A DNA stretch of 64,000 nucleotides. It comes from Balanoglossus misakiensis (taxonomy: Eukaryota; Hemichordata). The translations under genes were made by a program, and so were the position numbers. Shown piece after piece: positions 46,145 through 57,731 of this stretch. The stretch is taken from contig CM082577.2 of NCBI GenBank assembly GCA_040954595.2, positions 18,724,001 through 18,788,000 on the forward strand, in the 5' to 3' direction. The notes beneath the pieces are model-generated. The model ran no database searches. It was not told the DNA's origin and was given only the letters and a program-made list of their open reading frames with translations. The number at the start of each line of letters is the position of its first letter. Position 1 is the stretch's first letter.

Positions 46145-46549
46145 TCACTACGCACGGCGATATACCGCAGTGCAAAATCGGTCAGTCAATAGTTAAATCA
46201 CTTCACTGGAGAACACACAATTTCCACCCTCCTGAACCAAATACCTAGAAAACCCTAGCTAAACCTTGGAATCGAATTTCCAAACAGACTATCGTTGTTT
46301 CCCGTTCTGGCAGATAATTGTTTTGCTACCGTGTAGAGCGGGTATATGAATCCACCCACATAAGGTGTATGCCCCCGGACCTACGCGGTTTGTGCAACGT
46401 GCCGGATCGAACAACAACGACGTCTACCCAGTATGCAAGATGGCTACAATATGGCGCCAAAACGCATACACTCGCCTACAATAACAGAGTTACTTACAGC
46501 AGATCTGGAAACCGATGCGTTCATCATGCAGTACAACTATCCCAACCGC
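46145..46549 (-). other. Leader region between 5' LTR and gag, copy 1
   Basis: This transcribed leader carries no convincing coding signal. Compared with copy 2 it has an extra segment (about 46500-46535). It has also lost the last 42 bases or so of the LTR and primer-site region, joining at CCGCTGTCGTGG. The copy-2 counterpart after the LTR reads ACATTGGTGTGCAGCAG, a possible tRNA primer site that I could not assign. Confidence 0.55.
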
Positions 46550-46952
46550 TGTCGTGGACCCGGTAATGGTAGCGTCGCCCACGATGAAATCCTCCCGTAC
46601 ACTTCAACTGGACTACCAACCACCTCGACAGGGTCGGATCGCTTGGAATAGTTGTCAGTGAACACCCTCTCACATGTACATTGACTCAGCGCAACACCAG
46701 CCGGAATGGTTAACAAGAACAACGGATTTATGTGTATTTCGACTGTGTTACAAACTTTCACGTCTGCCCAGTTCGGAGGTGGAAACCCAAGAGAGCGAGA
46801 ATGAGGTGTATCCCCAGCAAAAGTAGCCCGCCCCAACTATTACCCAATCAGCACGAATGTGAAGTTCACGTGATATAGTCCGGCCAATCACAGTTCCAGC
46901 CTGCTTCCTGATAGGCTCAAGCAGCGGTAACTTTGCAAGGTTTTCCATGACA
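46550..46952 (-). repeat. 5' LTR of gypsy copy 1
   Basis: It matches the 3' LTR without the 29-bp insertion and lacks the inner end beyond TCGTGGACCCGG. Its outer end TGTCATGG borders TTATTG and spacer S. Confidence 0.83.
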
Positions 46953-47173
46953 TTATTGTGATATATAGGTGAGAAATATATTGGAAAATGTCTTGATTAC
47001 AAAAATATGTCATGAAATTATTGACTAGCAAGAACCATGTGTATATGTATGGCCAAGGGGAAATTTTTAACTTCTAGTTCTGAACATTAACGTTATTGCG
47101 CAGGCTACTGTAACCACATTCAAATAATACATACAATTTTCTGTTGCACCAGTGCTTTGACCTTACAGTAATT
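46953..47173 (+). repeat. Spacer S, copy 1
   Basis: This is about 220 bp starting TTATTGTGATATATAGG and ending CTTACAGTAATT. It occurs four times in the window. No coding potential is visible. Here it lies between the gypsy 5' LTR and the DIRS element. Confidence 0.85.
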
Positions 47174-47426
47174 CTACCTCACGATGACGTCAGTCAGGGA
47201 TCCCGTGAGATTGCACAAATCTCCCATGATTCAGTGCGCATTCTACCCTTTTCAGTCTAGGCGTACTTTATCGGGGGTCCCCAAAAATTTGGGATTTCGC
47301 CAGAATTATTTACACTTTAAGTGAACCAAGTTCACGAGTGTGAAGATCGAAAATATTCAATCATTATACCTCAAAGAAATCTGTGAAAATTTCACACATA
47401 AAGCCGAAAACGGCAAAACAGACGGC

Positions 47427-48992
47427 ATGGCGAAGACCGCCAGCAGTGCGAATGAACTGTCTGCACTCGAGTTGGACGCTGACGCTGCTGTGAGACCCTT
47501 ATCAAGAGACTCCTCTCGTGCTATGACCAGAACCAATACTGTAGCTGGCAAAAGTAGGAAATCCGATAAGCCAACACAAGTTTCACGTGCAGATCGCAGA
47601 CAAGAGATGATTAATATTACGTCCACTCGCAAGAACTCGAACTATGAGGAGCAAACAAATATGGCGCCTGTTCCATACAGCGCTGATGCTAACGGTGACG
47701 TCATCGTCCCCGTCCAGACACAGAAGCCCGCGCCGGGGTTGCTGGACGGTACTGATAGAAATCACGTACCGATGGTTGCGGACATTCCGCTAACAACAGT
47801 GACGACGTCAAACGAAAATGCAAACCACGATTTGACTACAATTTTAGGTCACTTTTCGGCTATGCAACAACAATCCATGCAAGCCTTTGCACAGGTCATG
47901 TCCGATACTATGCACAAGACATTAGCCGAAGCCCTAACAGATGGCAATCGCAAACGTCCCGCTGGGCCAGGGAATGAAAATCATGACAGAAACATTGGAG
48001 GTAAGAGACCAAAAATTCCAATCAGCGGAGATGAACACGAGATTCAAAGACTTTCAGTTTTGGCAAATGAATATGATGGGACTAATCACAAAGTGGAAAG
48101 CGTATCGGCCCATTCAAACGCTGAGGAAGATATCGATACAATAGTATCAAACATGATCGAATCGGAAATTCAGCAGACAACACAGTTGCAACAGGATGTA
48201 ACTGCTGATACAGGGGATGAAACCGACAACGAAAGTGCATCGGTTGGGCTGGGACAAGCCTCAGATAACTGGCTCAGTGACCTTGCCCAAGAACTTGATT
48301 TGGAGGACAACAAATTTGGGCCTCCAGTTGTAACAAAATTGGCTGAAATAGCCAACAAAATGATGACGACACCCCTGGGGAAAGATTGCTTGAAGGAGAA
48401 ATTTAAGCAATACTATGCGCCTGAGAATTGTGACAAAGTCGTGGTGGCCAAAGTCAACAAAGAAATCTGGTACAAAGTAAAACCAGAAACAAGGTCTCGT
48501 GACATTAAGTTACAGGCTGTGCAAAAGTGCATGATCAAAGCCATGATACCAGTATTGCAAATAACTGATGGTTTACTTCACGCCAAGAAATCAGTTACAA
48601 AGGTCGATGTTTCCAAAACTGTGAAGCAGCTCACAGATTCCCTTGCCTTCTTGGGTCAAGGATGTTGGGAGATAAACCAAAGACGTAGAGCCATGATAAG
48701 GCCTGACCTTAATCGCCAATATCAGCAACTCTGCTCCAAACAAGTACCACTGACAACATTCCTCTTCGGAGATGATCTTGCAAAGCAAGTGAATGACATC
48801 AAAACCACCAACCGGGTTAGCTCCAAGTTGTCAGGCAACCACAAATATAAAACTGTACAAGGCTATGGTCGTGGTGGCGGTTTCCGGGGCAACTACCAAA
48901 ATGCAAGAGGAAAAAACTCTTACCCCTTCCGCAGAAAGCAGCAACATCATAATGCTCCCTTGTGGAAGAGAGGGACAGAGGGCCAAAAGTAG
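47427..48992 (+). CDS. DIRS-type ORF1 (Gag-like) protein
   Basis: The protein has 521 residues from the first ATG; the frame is open 29 codons further up, without an ATG. ORF1 of DIRS/Ngaro elements is thought to be the Gag-like RNA-binding partner. The N-terminal half is acidic and low-complexity. At roughly residues 415-460 is the conserved block seen in DIRS ORF1 proteins: INQRRRAMIRPDLN, then LCSKQVP and LFGDDLAKQV. The C-terminal 45 residues are Gly/Arg/Gln-rich (GRGGGFRGNYQ), as expected for nucleic-acid binding. No stop or shift is visible, so this is the best-preserved ORF of the window. The assignment rests on remembered family motifs. Confidence 0.78.
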   Translation: MAKTASSANELSALELDADAAVRPLSRDSSRAMTRTNTVAGKSRKSDKPTQVSRADRRQEMINITSTRKNSNYEEQTNMAPVPYSADANGDVIVPVQTQKPAPGLLDGTDRNHVPMVADIPLTTVTTSNENANHDLTTILGHFSAMQQQSMQAFAQVMSDTMHKTLAEALTDGNRKRPAGPGNENHDRNIGGKRPKIPISGDEHEIQRLSVLANEYDGTNHKVESVSAHSNAEEDIDTIVSNMIESEIQQTTQLQQDVTADTGDETDNESASVGLGQASDNWLSDLAQELDLEDNKFGPPVVTKLAEIANKMMTTPLGKDCLKEKFKQYYAPENCDKVVVAKVNKEIWYKVKPETRSRDIKLQAVQKCMIKAMIPVLQITDGLLHAKKSVTKVDVSKTVKQLTDSLAFLGQGCWEINQRRRAMIRPDLNRQYQQLCSKQVPLTTFLFGDDLAKQVNDIKTTNRVSSKLSGNHKYKTVQGYGRGGGFRGNYQNARGKNSYPFRRKQQHHNAPLWKRGTEGQK

Positions 48993-49144
48993 TGGACATG
49001 CCCCAGGTTAGTGATGAAGGTGAGCACAAATACACAGAAAACGTGCCAGTCAAGCCATTTGAGGCAGGTGCACTGAGACAATATGTAAATAAATTTTGAC
49101 CATGGTACAAGGTTGCGAAATTGAATTTGTGAAATCACCATGGC
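48993..49144 (+). pseudogene. Start of DIRS RT ORF, truncated
   Basis: Frames here give VPVKPFEAGALRQYVNK and, one base shifted, MVQGCEIEFVKSPWQ. The latter is the hallmark entry into the DIRS reverse transcriptase ORF. A small deletion/frameshift lies between them, and the rest is replaced by LTR sequence. Confidence 0.6.
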
Positions 49145-49314
49145 AAACCCAAGAGAGCGAGAATGAGGTGTATCCCCAGCAAAAGTAGCCCGCCCCAACT
49201 ATTACCCAATCAGCACGAATGTGAAGTTCACGTGATATAGTCCGGCCAATCACAGTTCCAGCCTACTTCCTGATAGGCTCAAGCAGCGGTAACTTTGCAA
49301 GGTTTTCCATGACA
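49145..49314 (-). repeat. Gypsy LTR fragment (third LTR copy)
   Basis: It holds the outer 170 bp of the LTR from AAACCCAAGAGAGCGAG to the CCATGACA end, followed by spacer S exactly as at 46952. It is therefore a piece of the same gypsy-S junction, duplicated and fused to the DIRS element. Confidence 0.85.
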
Positions 49315-49534
49315 TTATTGTGATATATAGGTGAGAAATATATTGGAAAATGTCTTCATTACAAAAATATGTCATGAAATTATTGACTAGCAAGAACCAT
49401 GTGTATATGTATGGCCAAGGGGAAATTTTTAACTTCTAGTTCTGAACATTAACGTTATTGCGCAGGCTACTGTAACCACATTCAAATAATACATACAATT
49501 TTCTGTTGCACCAGTGCTTTGACCTTACAGTAAT
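49315..49534 (+). repeat. Spacer S, copy 2
   Basis: This is a near copy of 46953-47173. Here it continues into X (AATTACTACTACACAGG) without the DIRS element, showing the uninterrupted state. Confidence 0.85.
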
Positions 49535-49699
49535 TAATTACTACTACACAGGTCAGGAACACTGAGAAGGCGGCCTTAAATTATGCATTTACATTTGAGG
49601 AATTTTTTGCCCATTTGTTATGATGTAACTTTCAATATTTCTTGTTGTAGTATGAAATTTTCAATGTCAAAAAGTGATCAGACAACACCTGTAGCTAAA

Positions 49700-50092
49700 A
49701 ATCTATTTGGTATTGGTACATTTCGGATATATCTAAATTGTACCAATTTTAGTCTAGAAATATGTATACCTTAGGTAGCTTTTGTTTTCAAACAAATGGT
49801 TCATAAGGTATACCTTATTTATGGTTAATTTGGTATACCTATTTATGGCAAAACGACCAAATCCAAGATTTTTTTTCCAACCGAATGAGGCATTTCAGGA
49901 ATACCTAAATAGTACCTTTTCAATCGAAAAAGTATATATTTGGTATACTAATTAGTTAATTTAAAGACCAAATATGGACTACCTAAGATAGCCCTTTTTT
50001 AAAACAATAGGTACATTTTAAGTATACCTAAATAGTACCTATTTAGTCCGGGAAAGTATACCTTAGGTATATTTCTAGTGTACTAGAATTTC
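49700..50092. repeat. Cluster of GTATACC / TACCTAAATAG motifs
   Basis: Short motifs such as GGTATACCT, GTATACCTTAGGTA and TACCTAAATAGTACC recur about every 30-60 bp in both orientations over 400 bp. The counterpart is at about 52545-52905. Confidence 0.7.
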
Positions 50093-50096
50093 GTAA

Positions 50097-50390
50097 GGGT
50101 GTTCCTGCACACCACCCTATTGCTGCACAGTTCCTGCACAGGCTACCCTATTGCTGCACAGTTCCTGCACACAGGCCATCTTACTACTGCACAGTTCTTG
50201 CAGACTGTCCTATTCCTGCACAGTTACCGCTTGCCTTGTTCCTGCACTAGTGCAGCAACACCTCATTTGCATGCGAAAAGTCGCCTTGCAGCAGAGCTGC
50301 AGCAACTTTCTATTGCACCGGTGCTGCAACCTTGTGGTATTGCTACTGCACCAGTGCAGCAACACTGTGCAGGAGGCCTTAAATTTTCAT
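50097..50390. repeat. CTGCAC-rich cluster
   Basis: CCTGCACA/GCTGCACAG recurs many times, together with the palindromic CACTAGTGCAGCAACAC and GCACCGGTGCTGCAAC. The counterpart is at about 52917-53200. Confidence 0.75.
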
Positions 50391-50607
50391 AAGGGCTATA
50401 GGTATGCACATAATTAATGATGTTTGAATATGGTACTAGAAATGTACAGTACACTGATACACTGATCAGCTGACCTTTTGTTTACGCATACGCCATTGCT
50501 CCGTTCTCGATCTGTCCCAGAGTCTGAATTTTTCGCACCTATAGATTTTAAAGATTTTTGAAGTCTGCAAATTCACTGGCATTGACAAAACTATAACATA
50601 ATAAGTA

Positions 50608-50679
50608 TAATGTACGCCCCATAATGTACTTGGCATTCGCCTCGCACATTAGGTTGCACAATGTGTGCTTTCGTCCATT

Positions 50680-50702
<23 letters not shown>
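50608..50702. repeat. Palindromic hairpin element in X
   Basis: Thirteen-base ends TAATGTACGCCCC and GGGGCGTACATTA are perfect inverted repeats. An inner pair (GCACATT/AATGTGTGC) lies in the loop. The X copy 2 counterpart is 53425-53519 with one mismatch. Confidence 0.75.
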
Positions 50703-50949
<247 letters not shown>

Positions 50950-51192
50950 TTTTTTTATCAAAGTGTCACACACCCCAGCATGCAAGAAATTTCTCCATAT
51001 ATATACTGCTATCGCAGCAAAACATACCACTACTTTTGAAGTACTAGTATAATAACATAGACAGTTACCTACCTGGTCAGACTAGGCAGTCAATCCAGGC
51101 ATATGACTGTGTTGTTCATCTGGGCAAGTTAAGGACTGATTTCATCCATCTGCAGGATGTGAGTGGCTCTCTTAATAGCTCTCTGTTGTAGG

Positions 51193-51358
51193 GAATGAAG
51201 CTGTTGAGGGTAAAGTAGAGAACACAAGTGATTTGGCTTACAGACTGACCAACACAGACGTGGACAAGGGTGTTATGTCCATGAAAATCTACCTAAATAT
51301 GTACATTCGCAATGGCAGAATTCATGAATGTTCCTGCAAACATCTTCAAAGAGCTCCA
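51193..51358 (+). pseudogene. Second exon-like fragment in X
   Basis: After an acceptor-like TTGTAGG, one frame is open and protein-like (NEAVEGKVENTSDLAYRL, later CSCKHLQ) up to the piggyBac-like end. The same frame is kept in copy 2 (about 54014-54178). The phase does not fit the donor at about 50820 directly. Unidentified. Confidence 0.35.
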
Positions 51359-52254
51359 TTAACCCTTTGAACATCGCTCGGAGGTTTACCGCCGCAGGAT
51401 GACCTTTTGACCCATAATTTTTCAATATGCTGACGTCAAGGCATTTTCCCGCCGACATTGTAAATCCAGCCATATGAAAGCAAGTTAAAAAGCTAGGGGA
51501 CCCTAATGTGACCTTCCAAATGACTTGAAATTGATTCCTATGCGAGCGACTACATAAAAAATAGTGATATCCAAGCAGCGATTTTTAGCGAAAGTTGACA
51601 GAGATTTAAAAATGGCGACCCGACGATAGTTACGCATTGATCCATTGCAAGATGAGGATGCTTTCTGGGCTCATTTTGACCGAGTACTAGTAGATAGTAG
51701 CTCAGAAAGTGAAGATGAAGAACAAGACCAGCCTGACATCGTTATGGACCAAGATGGTGACCCCAACCGCGCGAACGATGAAGAAGAATTTGAGCCAGAG
51801 CCCGCGATCCAGCCACCCCCACCAGTTCGGCAACGAGTGAGAAGACTGCCCCGAGCCCGCGAAGTAAACCCACCACCTATGATATGGCAGGGCATCATAA
51901 TAAACGGTAGGCAGGCTCCTATTTATAATCAACGACGTGGACCGACGAGACAAATGCCAACTGACAGTACACCATTAGATTATTTTCGGACATAAAGTCA
52001 TCGTCATCGTCGTGTCGTGTCACAATCATTATTTTGGACATATGCTTACTGTGTGATGAAAGGTGAGAGCGCAGTCAAAAGGTCGGGCTGAATAATACAG
52101 AGACTCTGAAAATATGGTACCTTATTCTTATCAAACATGTTGATGGATATTTTGACAATTGTGACATGTGAACATTTACAAAAAAATGAAATAAATTTGC
52201 TTCAAACTCATTGGCAAAACAAGGACATGGAGTTGTTGTATATTTGTTATTATT
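51359..52254 (+). mobile_element. piggyBac-like unit, copy 1
   Basis: It begins TTAACCCTTTGAAC, the form typical of piggyBac 5' ends (TTAA target plus CCC start), and contains a short acidic ORF and a poly-A-signal-bearing tail. I found no GGGTTAA right end, so its 3' limit is undefined. The segment is part of a tandem unit of about 2.9 kb (S-X-this). Confidence 0.5.
51612..51995 (+). pseudogene. Acidic N-terminal transposase-like ORF, copy 1
   Basis: It opens with ATG at 51612, but a TAG at 51627-51629 (CAG in copy 2) stops it at codon 6. The open part then runs about 120 codons. Features are an acidic Ser/Glu run (DSSSESEDEEQDQ), a Pro run (QPPPPVRQRVRRLPR) and a final TPLDYFRT before a stop. 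An acidic N-terminus followed by PLDYF is how the DDE_Tnp_1_7 (piggyBac) domain begins. The catalytic part is missing. Confidence 0.45.
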
Positions 52255-52470
52255 GAGATATATAGGTGAGCAATATATTGGAAAATATCTTCATTACAAA
52301 AATATGTCGTGAAATTATTGACTAGCAAGAACCATGTGTATATGTATGGCCAAGGAGAAATTTTTAACTTCTAGTTCTGAACATTAACGTTATTGCGCAG
52401 GCTACTGTAACCACATTCAAATAATACACACAATTTTCTGTTGCACCAGTGCTTTGACCTTACAGTAATT
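52255..52470 (+). repeat. Spacer S, copy 3, with intact gypsy target site
   Basis: At 52240-52262 the piggyBac-like tail runs straight into S (TTATTATTGAGATATATAGG). This is the site occupied by the gypsy element at 41841-46952. Confidence 0.85.
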
Positions 52471-54198
<1,728 letters not shown>

Positions 54199-54202
54199 TT
54201 AA

Positions 54203-55387
54203 AGAGGAACGACACCCACAATTTTGGGCTTCAAAGTACAAACCGGGTGTCAAAAACGGCAACGTTCCGATGGGTTAATTCACTTTCACTTCCTGCGCAA
54301 GCAGAAGACGCGAGTTGAAAATACTACAGTGACGTCAGCAACTTGCGTAGCAGTCAACGCGTAGCACTCTTACACATTCGACGTGTCATTTCCAATAAAC
54401 AGACACATTTTGCGCGGATCTGACATGGCGAAATGTCAAGTTCATGATTTTAAAAACATATTCGGAAAATCGACGGGGATAAGTTTCTTTCAAAGGCAAT
54501 GCTCTACGTGTATTGTATTTGTCAATGCGTGCAGACATAGACCCTGCAATGTCCACGATGCCATGCATGTCGACGTTTATGAACAAACCGTAAGGCCTAT
54601 ACAAAGTTGTTCTAACTGCCGCTGATAATAATAAACGTACCGTTTTAAATCTTTCCTGCACGTTTTTTGGTACACGTATTTGGGTTTAATTTCCATTTAT
54701 TGACGATCGCATAGTTATCAAATGAAAGCAACTAAAAAGGGCAGTTTTAATACATTTCAAGAGACGAAACATGCATAGAATAACTATGGTATTGGCTTCC
54801 ATTATACTACGGACGTACTACACCTGGACAGCAGGACGATGCACCCGCGTTCTTTTCAACTCCATAAAAGGTGGCAAAGTATTTTTGTAAGAAAAGTGGT
54901 TCGAAAAGGTGACAACGAGTGAGAGACAACAAGGGAGGGTATTGTTAATAGCATTGTCTGTTTCACCATAGACCCTAGGGTCTATGGTTTCACTGAAACC
55001 ACACCAAGTGTAAGCCTTGACAAATGGGAAACATCGGAGATGATCAGAACTGCATGAACTTTTGTCCTCTGTAAAATTCAGTCTCTTGGTCGTAGAAGGG
55101 AATCTCTGGTTCAAAATTGTAGCCTACTACCCGAGAATATGTTGCTATGCTAACGTCGTCGGTCGCGTGAGTGCAGGCGTGTATAAGCATAAGCTCGCTC
55201 CAACGCGTCGGCAGCGGACAACGGTACCACAAGTTGCTGACGTCACTCACTTCCGGGTTCGCGCAGTTTTTGGCTGGCTGTAGCTCTGTTATGCGTAAGT
55301 GAAAGTGAATGAAACCAACGTTTTTCATAGTATTTTTTTAATCGCATTTCGCAGAATTGGCTCAAAAACGGATCACAACGTTCCACT
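54203..55387 (+). mobile_element. TTAA-flanked Kolobok-like element
   Basis: The ends AGAGGAACG and CGTTCCACT are inverted with one mismatch, between TTAA at 54199-54202 and 55388-55391. Subterminal inverted segments continue inward: ATTCACTTTCACTT near 54281 and its reverse near 55299, and GTGACGTCAGCAACTTG near 54330 with its reverse near 55228. The TTAA duplication plus a THAP-like start inside point to Kolobok rather than piggyBac. No catalytic domain remains. Confidence 0.7.
54425..54625 (+). pseudogene. Degraded THAP-like start of a Kolobok-type transposase
   Basis: From an ATG at 54425 the frame gives MAKCQVHDFKNIFGKSTGIS followed by FF, and later VNACRHR. This follows the beginning of THAP (C2CH zinc finger) domains, which bind element ends in Kolobok and P-type transposases. 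The second zinc Cys reads Phe, the usual FP after FF is lost, and the frame ends at residue 66. It is a relic, with the family inferred from pattern alone. Confidence 0.45.
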
Positions 55388-55900
55388 TTAACCCTTTGAA
55401 CCCCGCTCAGAGGTTTACCGCCGCAGGATGACCTTTTGACCCCTAATTTTTCAATATGCTGACGTCAAGGCATTTTCCCGCCGACATTGTAAATCCAGCC
55501 ATATGAAAGCAAGTTAGGAAGCTAGGGGACCCTAATGTGACCTTCCAAATGACTTGAAATCGATTCCTATGCGAGCGACTACATAAAAAATAGTGATATC
55601 CAAGCAGCGATTTTTAGCGAAAGTTGACAGAGATTTAAAAATTGCGACCCGACGACAGTTACGCAATGATCCATTGCAAGACGAGGATGCTTTCTGGGCT
55701 CATTTTGACCGAGTACTAGTAGATAGTAGCTCAGAAAGTGAAGATGAAGAACAAGACCAGCCTGACATCGTTACGGACCAAGATGGTGACCCCAACCGCG
55801 CGAACGATGAAGAAGAATTTGAGCCAGAGCCCGCGATCCAGCCACCCCCACCAGTTCGGCAACGAGTGAGAAGACTGCCCCGTGCCCGCGAAGTAAACCC
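55388..55900 (+). mobile_element. piggyBac-like unit, copy 2, 3'-truncated
   Basis: It begins TTAACCCTTTGAACCCC, 91-95% like 51359 by eye. It ends at GTAAACCCA, where a gypsy LTR fragment (TTACCCAATCAGC) follows. The former start ATG is ATT at 55642-55644, while the codon that is TAG in copy 1 is CAG here; the two copies are broken differently. Confidence 0.6.
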
Positions 55901-55940
55901 ATTACCCAATCAGCACGAATGTGAAGTTAACGTGATATAG
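55642..55940 (+). pseudogene. Acidic N-terminal transposase-like ORF, copy 2
   Basis: This is the same acidic ORF as 51612-51995 (TRRQLRNDPLQDEDAFWAHF onward). It lacks the start ATG and is fused at residue 88 or so to out-of-context codons from the LTR. Without an ATG it is unlikely to be expressed. Confidence 0.45.
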
Positions 55941-56014
55941 TCCGGCCAATCACAATTCCAGCCTACTTCCTGATAGGCTCAAGCAGCGGTAACTTTGCAA
56001 GGTTTTCCATGACA
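55901..56014 (-). repeat. 3' LTR fragment of gypsy copy 2
   Basis: It comprises only the part next to the polypurine tract (TTGGGGGGAA on the minus strand at 56015-56024). The rest is replaced by the piggyBac-like unit. Confidence 0.82.
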
Positions 56015-56285
56015 TTCCCCCCAACTAGACTTGGTTACTCTCCGAGACCCAGTCATAGCAATCTAAACTACAATAACAAATGGAACACAGAAATCAATAA
56101 TTCAAATACTAAGTCAAAAGAGCACATCACTGTTTCTGTTTTAAAGTCTTTGACTCTTAGTGTTCGAAGGTGCAGTTCAATCTACCTTCTGTCTCAGTAA
56201 AATAAGTGTCCTTGTCAAATGGCACACGTATCCTGGTACCCATTTTGTTTTCTTCATCGTCAACAGGTGCTTGAAGTTTTCGTCC
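56015..56285 (-). other. 3' untranslated part of gypsy copy 2
   Basis: Non-coding sequence between the end of the integrase frame and the polypurine tract, shared with copy 1 (42303-42595). It contains two close CAACAGG repeats, one of them at the edge of the copy-1 deletion. Confidence 0.65.
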
Positions 56286-57191
56286 TCAACAGGCGCCTGT
56301 GAATCCGTAGAAAAGCGTTGGCTTCCGGCTTCTTTTAGGGTATCTCTTAGGTGTATCTTCGTCTCTGATCATTTCCGGTTCAACCCCCGGTGGATCATCA
56401 GTGGTTACATCCAGGGTTTCTCCGCCTACTGCTTCATCTGCATCAGTGTCAAAGTAGTGTTCTTGGGTTTCCGGTGGGGAATCCTCTTGACCGCTGGCAT
56501 ACGTCTTTCCATCAGCTGGCAATTTGTCAATAGGTTCTTCTGATTTTGGTCCACTTAGGGTCCTGGTGTCTGCTTTCTGGGTCTCTTCAAAGGGATCTTC
56601 AGGTCTGTTTTCTTGCACCCTCTCATCTAAGGGGGCAAGCTTCACTTTGTCTAGCCAGCCAGGTAGGCCAGGACCTGTGTATCCCTTCAGCTTCTCAAAG
56701 TGAACCACTTTAAACTTTGTCCGGGGCCCACGCTGGATCCGGTATACAACTTCAGTCAGTCTGTTCACCACCATATACGGTCCCTCATACGCCATCTGTA
56801 GTTTCGGGCTTTGACCCTTCTTCCTCCTTTCGTCTCTTAGCCAAACAAATTCACCAGGCTGGAAAGACTTATGAAGGGCATTACAATCGTAATATCTCTT
56901 ATAGGTCCTAGTACTTGCCTTCAACTGCTCTCTTGCCCGGTAATGGGCATTTCGCAACTTATCGCGCAGTTTAGCCACATAGTCACCCCCAGATTCCTCC
57001 TCAAATTCAATCTCAAATATCAGATCGATGGGCAGTGTCACCTCCCTACCCAGCATCATCATATTCGGAGTTTCACCTGTGGCTGGGTGTACCGAAGAGC
57101 GGTCGCCATTGTAGCGCAAGACAGATGTTGGTCCCAGTCTTTTTGGTATTTCAGGGGGTCCATATAAGACTTTATCGTAGACACAAGACAA
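56286..57191 (-). pseudogene. pol: Integrase C-terminal half, gypsy copy 2
   Basis: This 300-residue stretch carries the end of the integrase core (DKVLYGPPE, HPATGETPNMMMLGRE) and the C-terminal GPY/F module (YEGPYMVVNRLTEVVYRIQRG minus its last residue), which binds DNA in Metaviridae integrases. A long acidic tail ending in KRYPKRSRKPTLFYG follows. It is out of frame with the core upstream (57230-57607). Between the two, the region that should carry the third catalytic acid is scrambled by a frameshift and a TAA. Confidence 0.85.
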
Positions 57192-57229
57192 TGGTTAAAT
57201 TTTTAAACCATCCCGTCTCCCTGTGGGTG

Positions 57230-57607
57230 TCAAGGCGTGGTGTATGTTTTGTCCACCCCTAGCAATTTGCAGACCTCCACGAATACTGACGAGATGAAAT
57301 TTCGGCCTCTATCTGAATGTACCTCGTGAGGCATACCAAACCTACTGAAAAAATCGTCGACCAGTACCTTTGCCACTGTGGTTGCCATTGGAATAGGGAA
57401 TGCCTCCATCCATTTGCTAAAATAGTCTCCGACAACCAATACCTTCAGGTAGCCATTGTAACTCTCCACAAATGGTCCCAGAACATCAATGGCCACCCTC
57501 TCCATGGGACACCCCACCACATACAATTGTAAGGGAGCCTTGTGCCTTTTACCAGGCACCCGCTTGCGTGAAACACACCTCACATGAACGCACCCACGAT
57601 CTGACAT
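57230..57607 (-). pseudogene. pol: Integrase core, gypsy copy 2
   Basis: It contains the first catalytic Asp in VAIDVLGPF and the second in VHSDRGRNF, with GDYFSKWMEAFPIP between, as in the DDE core that joins element DNA to the target. The frame ends after KTYTTP, before the expected catalytic Glu. Its upstream edge overlaps the zinc-finger part in another frame, so two frameshifts bracket the core. Confidence 0.87.
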
Positions 57608-57731
57608 CTACAGACATGCCATGCCAGTAATACCTCTGCCTCATCTTGTCAAGTGTTTTTGTCATCCCTAAGTGACCACCTGCGTTTGCATCATGCAACC
57701 CTCCAATCACCACATTACAGCCGACTCCCAT
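57549..57731 (-). pseudogene. pol: Integrase zinc-binding (HHCC) part, gypsy copy 2
   Basis: GLHDANAGGHLGMTKT and, 30 residues on, SCEVCF give the H-H-C-C pattern of the integrase N-terminal domain. The frame breaks just after it, at 57549. Confidence 0.8.

Larger units (their letters stand above)
41841..46952 (-). mobile_element. Gypsy-type LTR retrotransposon, copy 1 (integrase deleted)
   Basis: It runs on the minus strand from the 5' LTR (46550-46952) through gag, protease and reverse transcriptase/RNase H to a polypurine tract (GCGGGGGGAA) and the 3' LTR (41841-42302). TTATTG flanks both ends. The empty site, without the element, is kept at about 52250. Copy 1 lacks the whole integrase region that copy 2 has at about 56306-57989; the join is near 42596. 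It also has a nonsense codon and frameshifts, so it is defective. Confidence 0.88.
47174..49144 (+). mobile_element. DIRS-type retrotransposon, copy 1, 3'-truncated
   Basis: Sequence unlike X begins right after the S spacer, with a 5' untranslated part of about 250 bp (TGACGTCA palindrome at about 47184, GGGGGTCCCC near 47273). ORF1 and the first codons of the RT ORF follow. It breaks off at CACCATGGCA, where a piece of gypsy LTR is joined. The tyrosine recombinase, RNase H, methyltransferase-like part and 3' repeats expected of DIRS elements are absent. Confidence 0.8.

Noticed and set aside
46318-46651. Plus-strand frames of 72-82 residues near the gypsy leader
   Set aside because: They are antisense to the leader and LTR of the minus-strand element and are not kept as frames in copy 2.
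47357-47632. 91-residue minus-strand ORF
   Set aside because: It is a shadow of DIRS ORF1 on the opposite strand.
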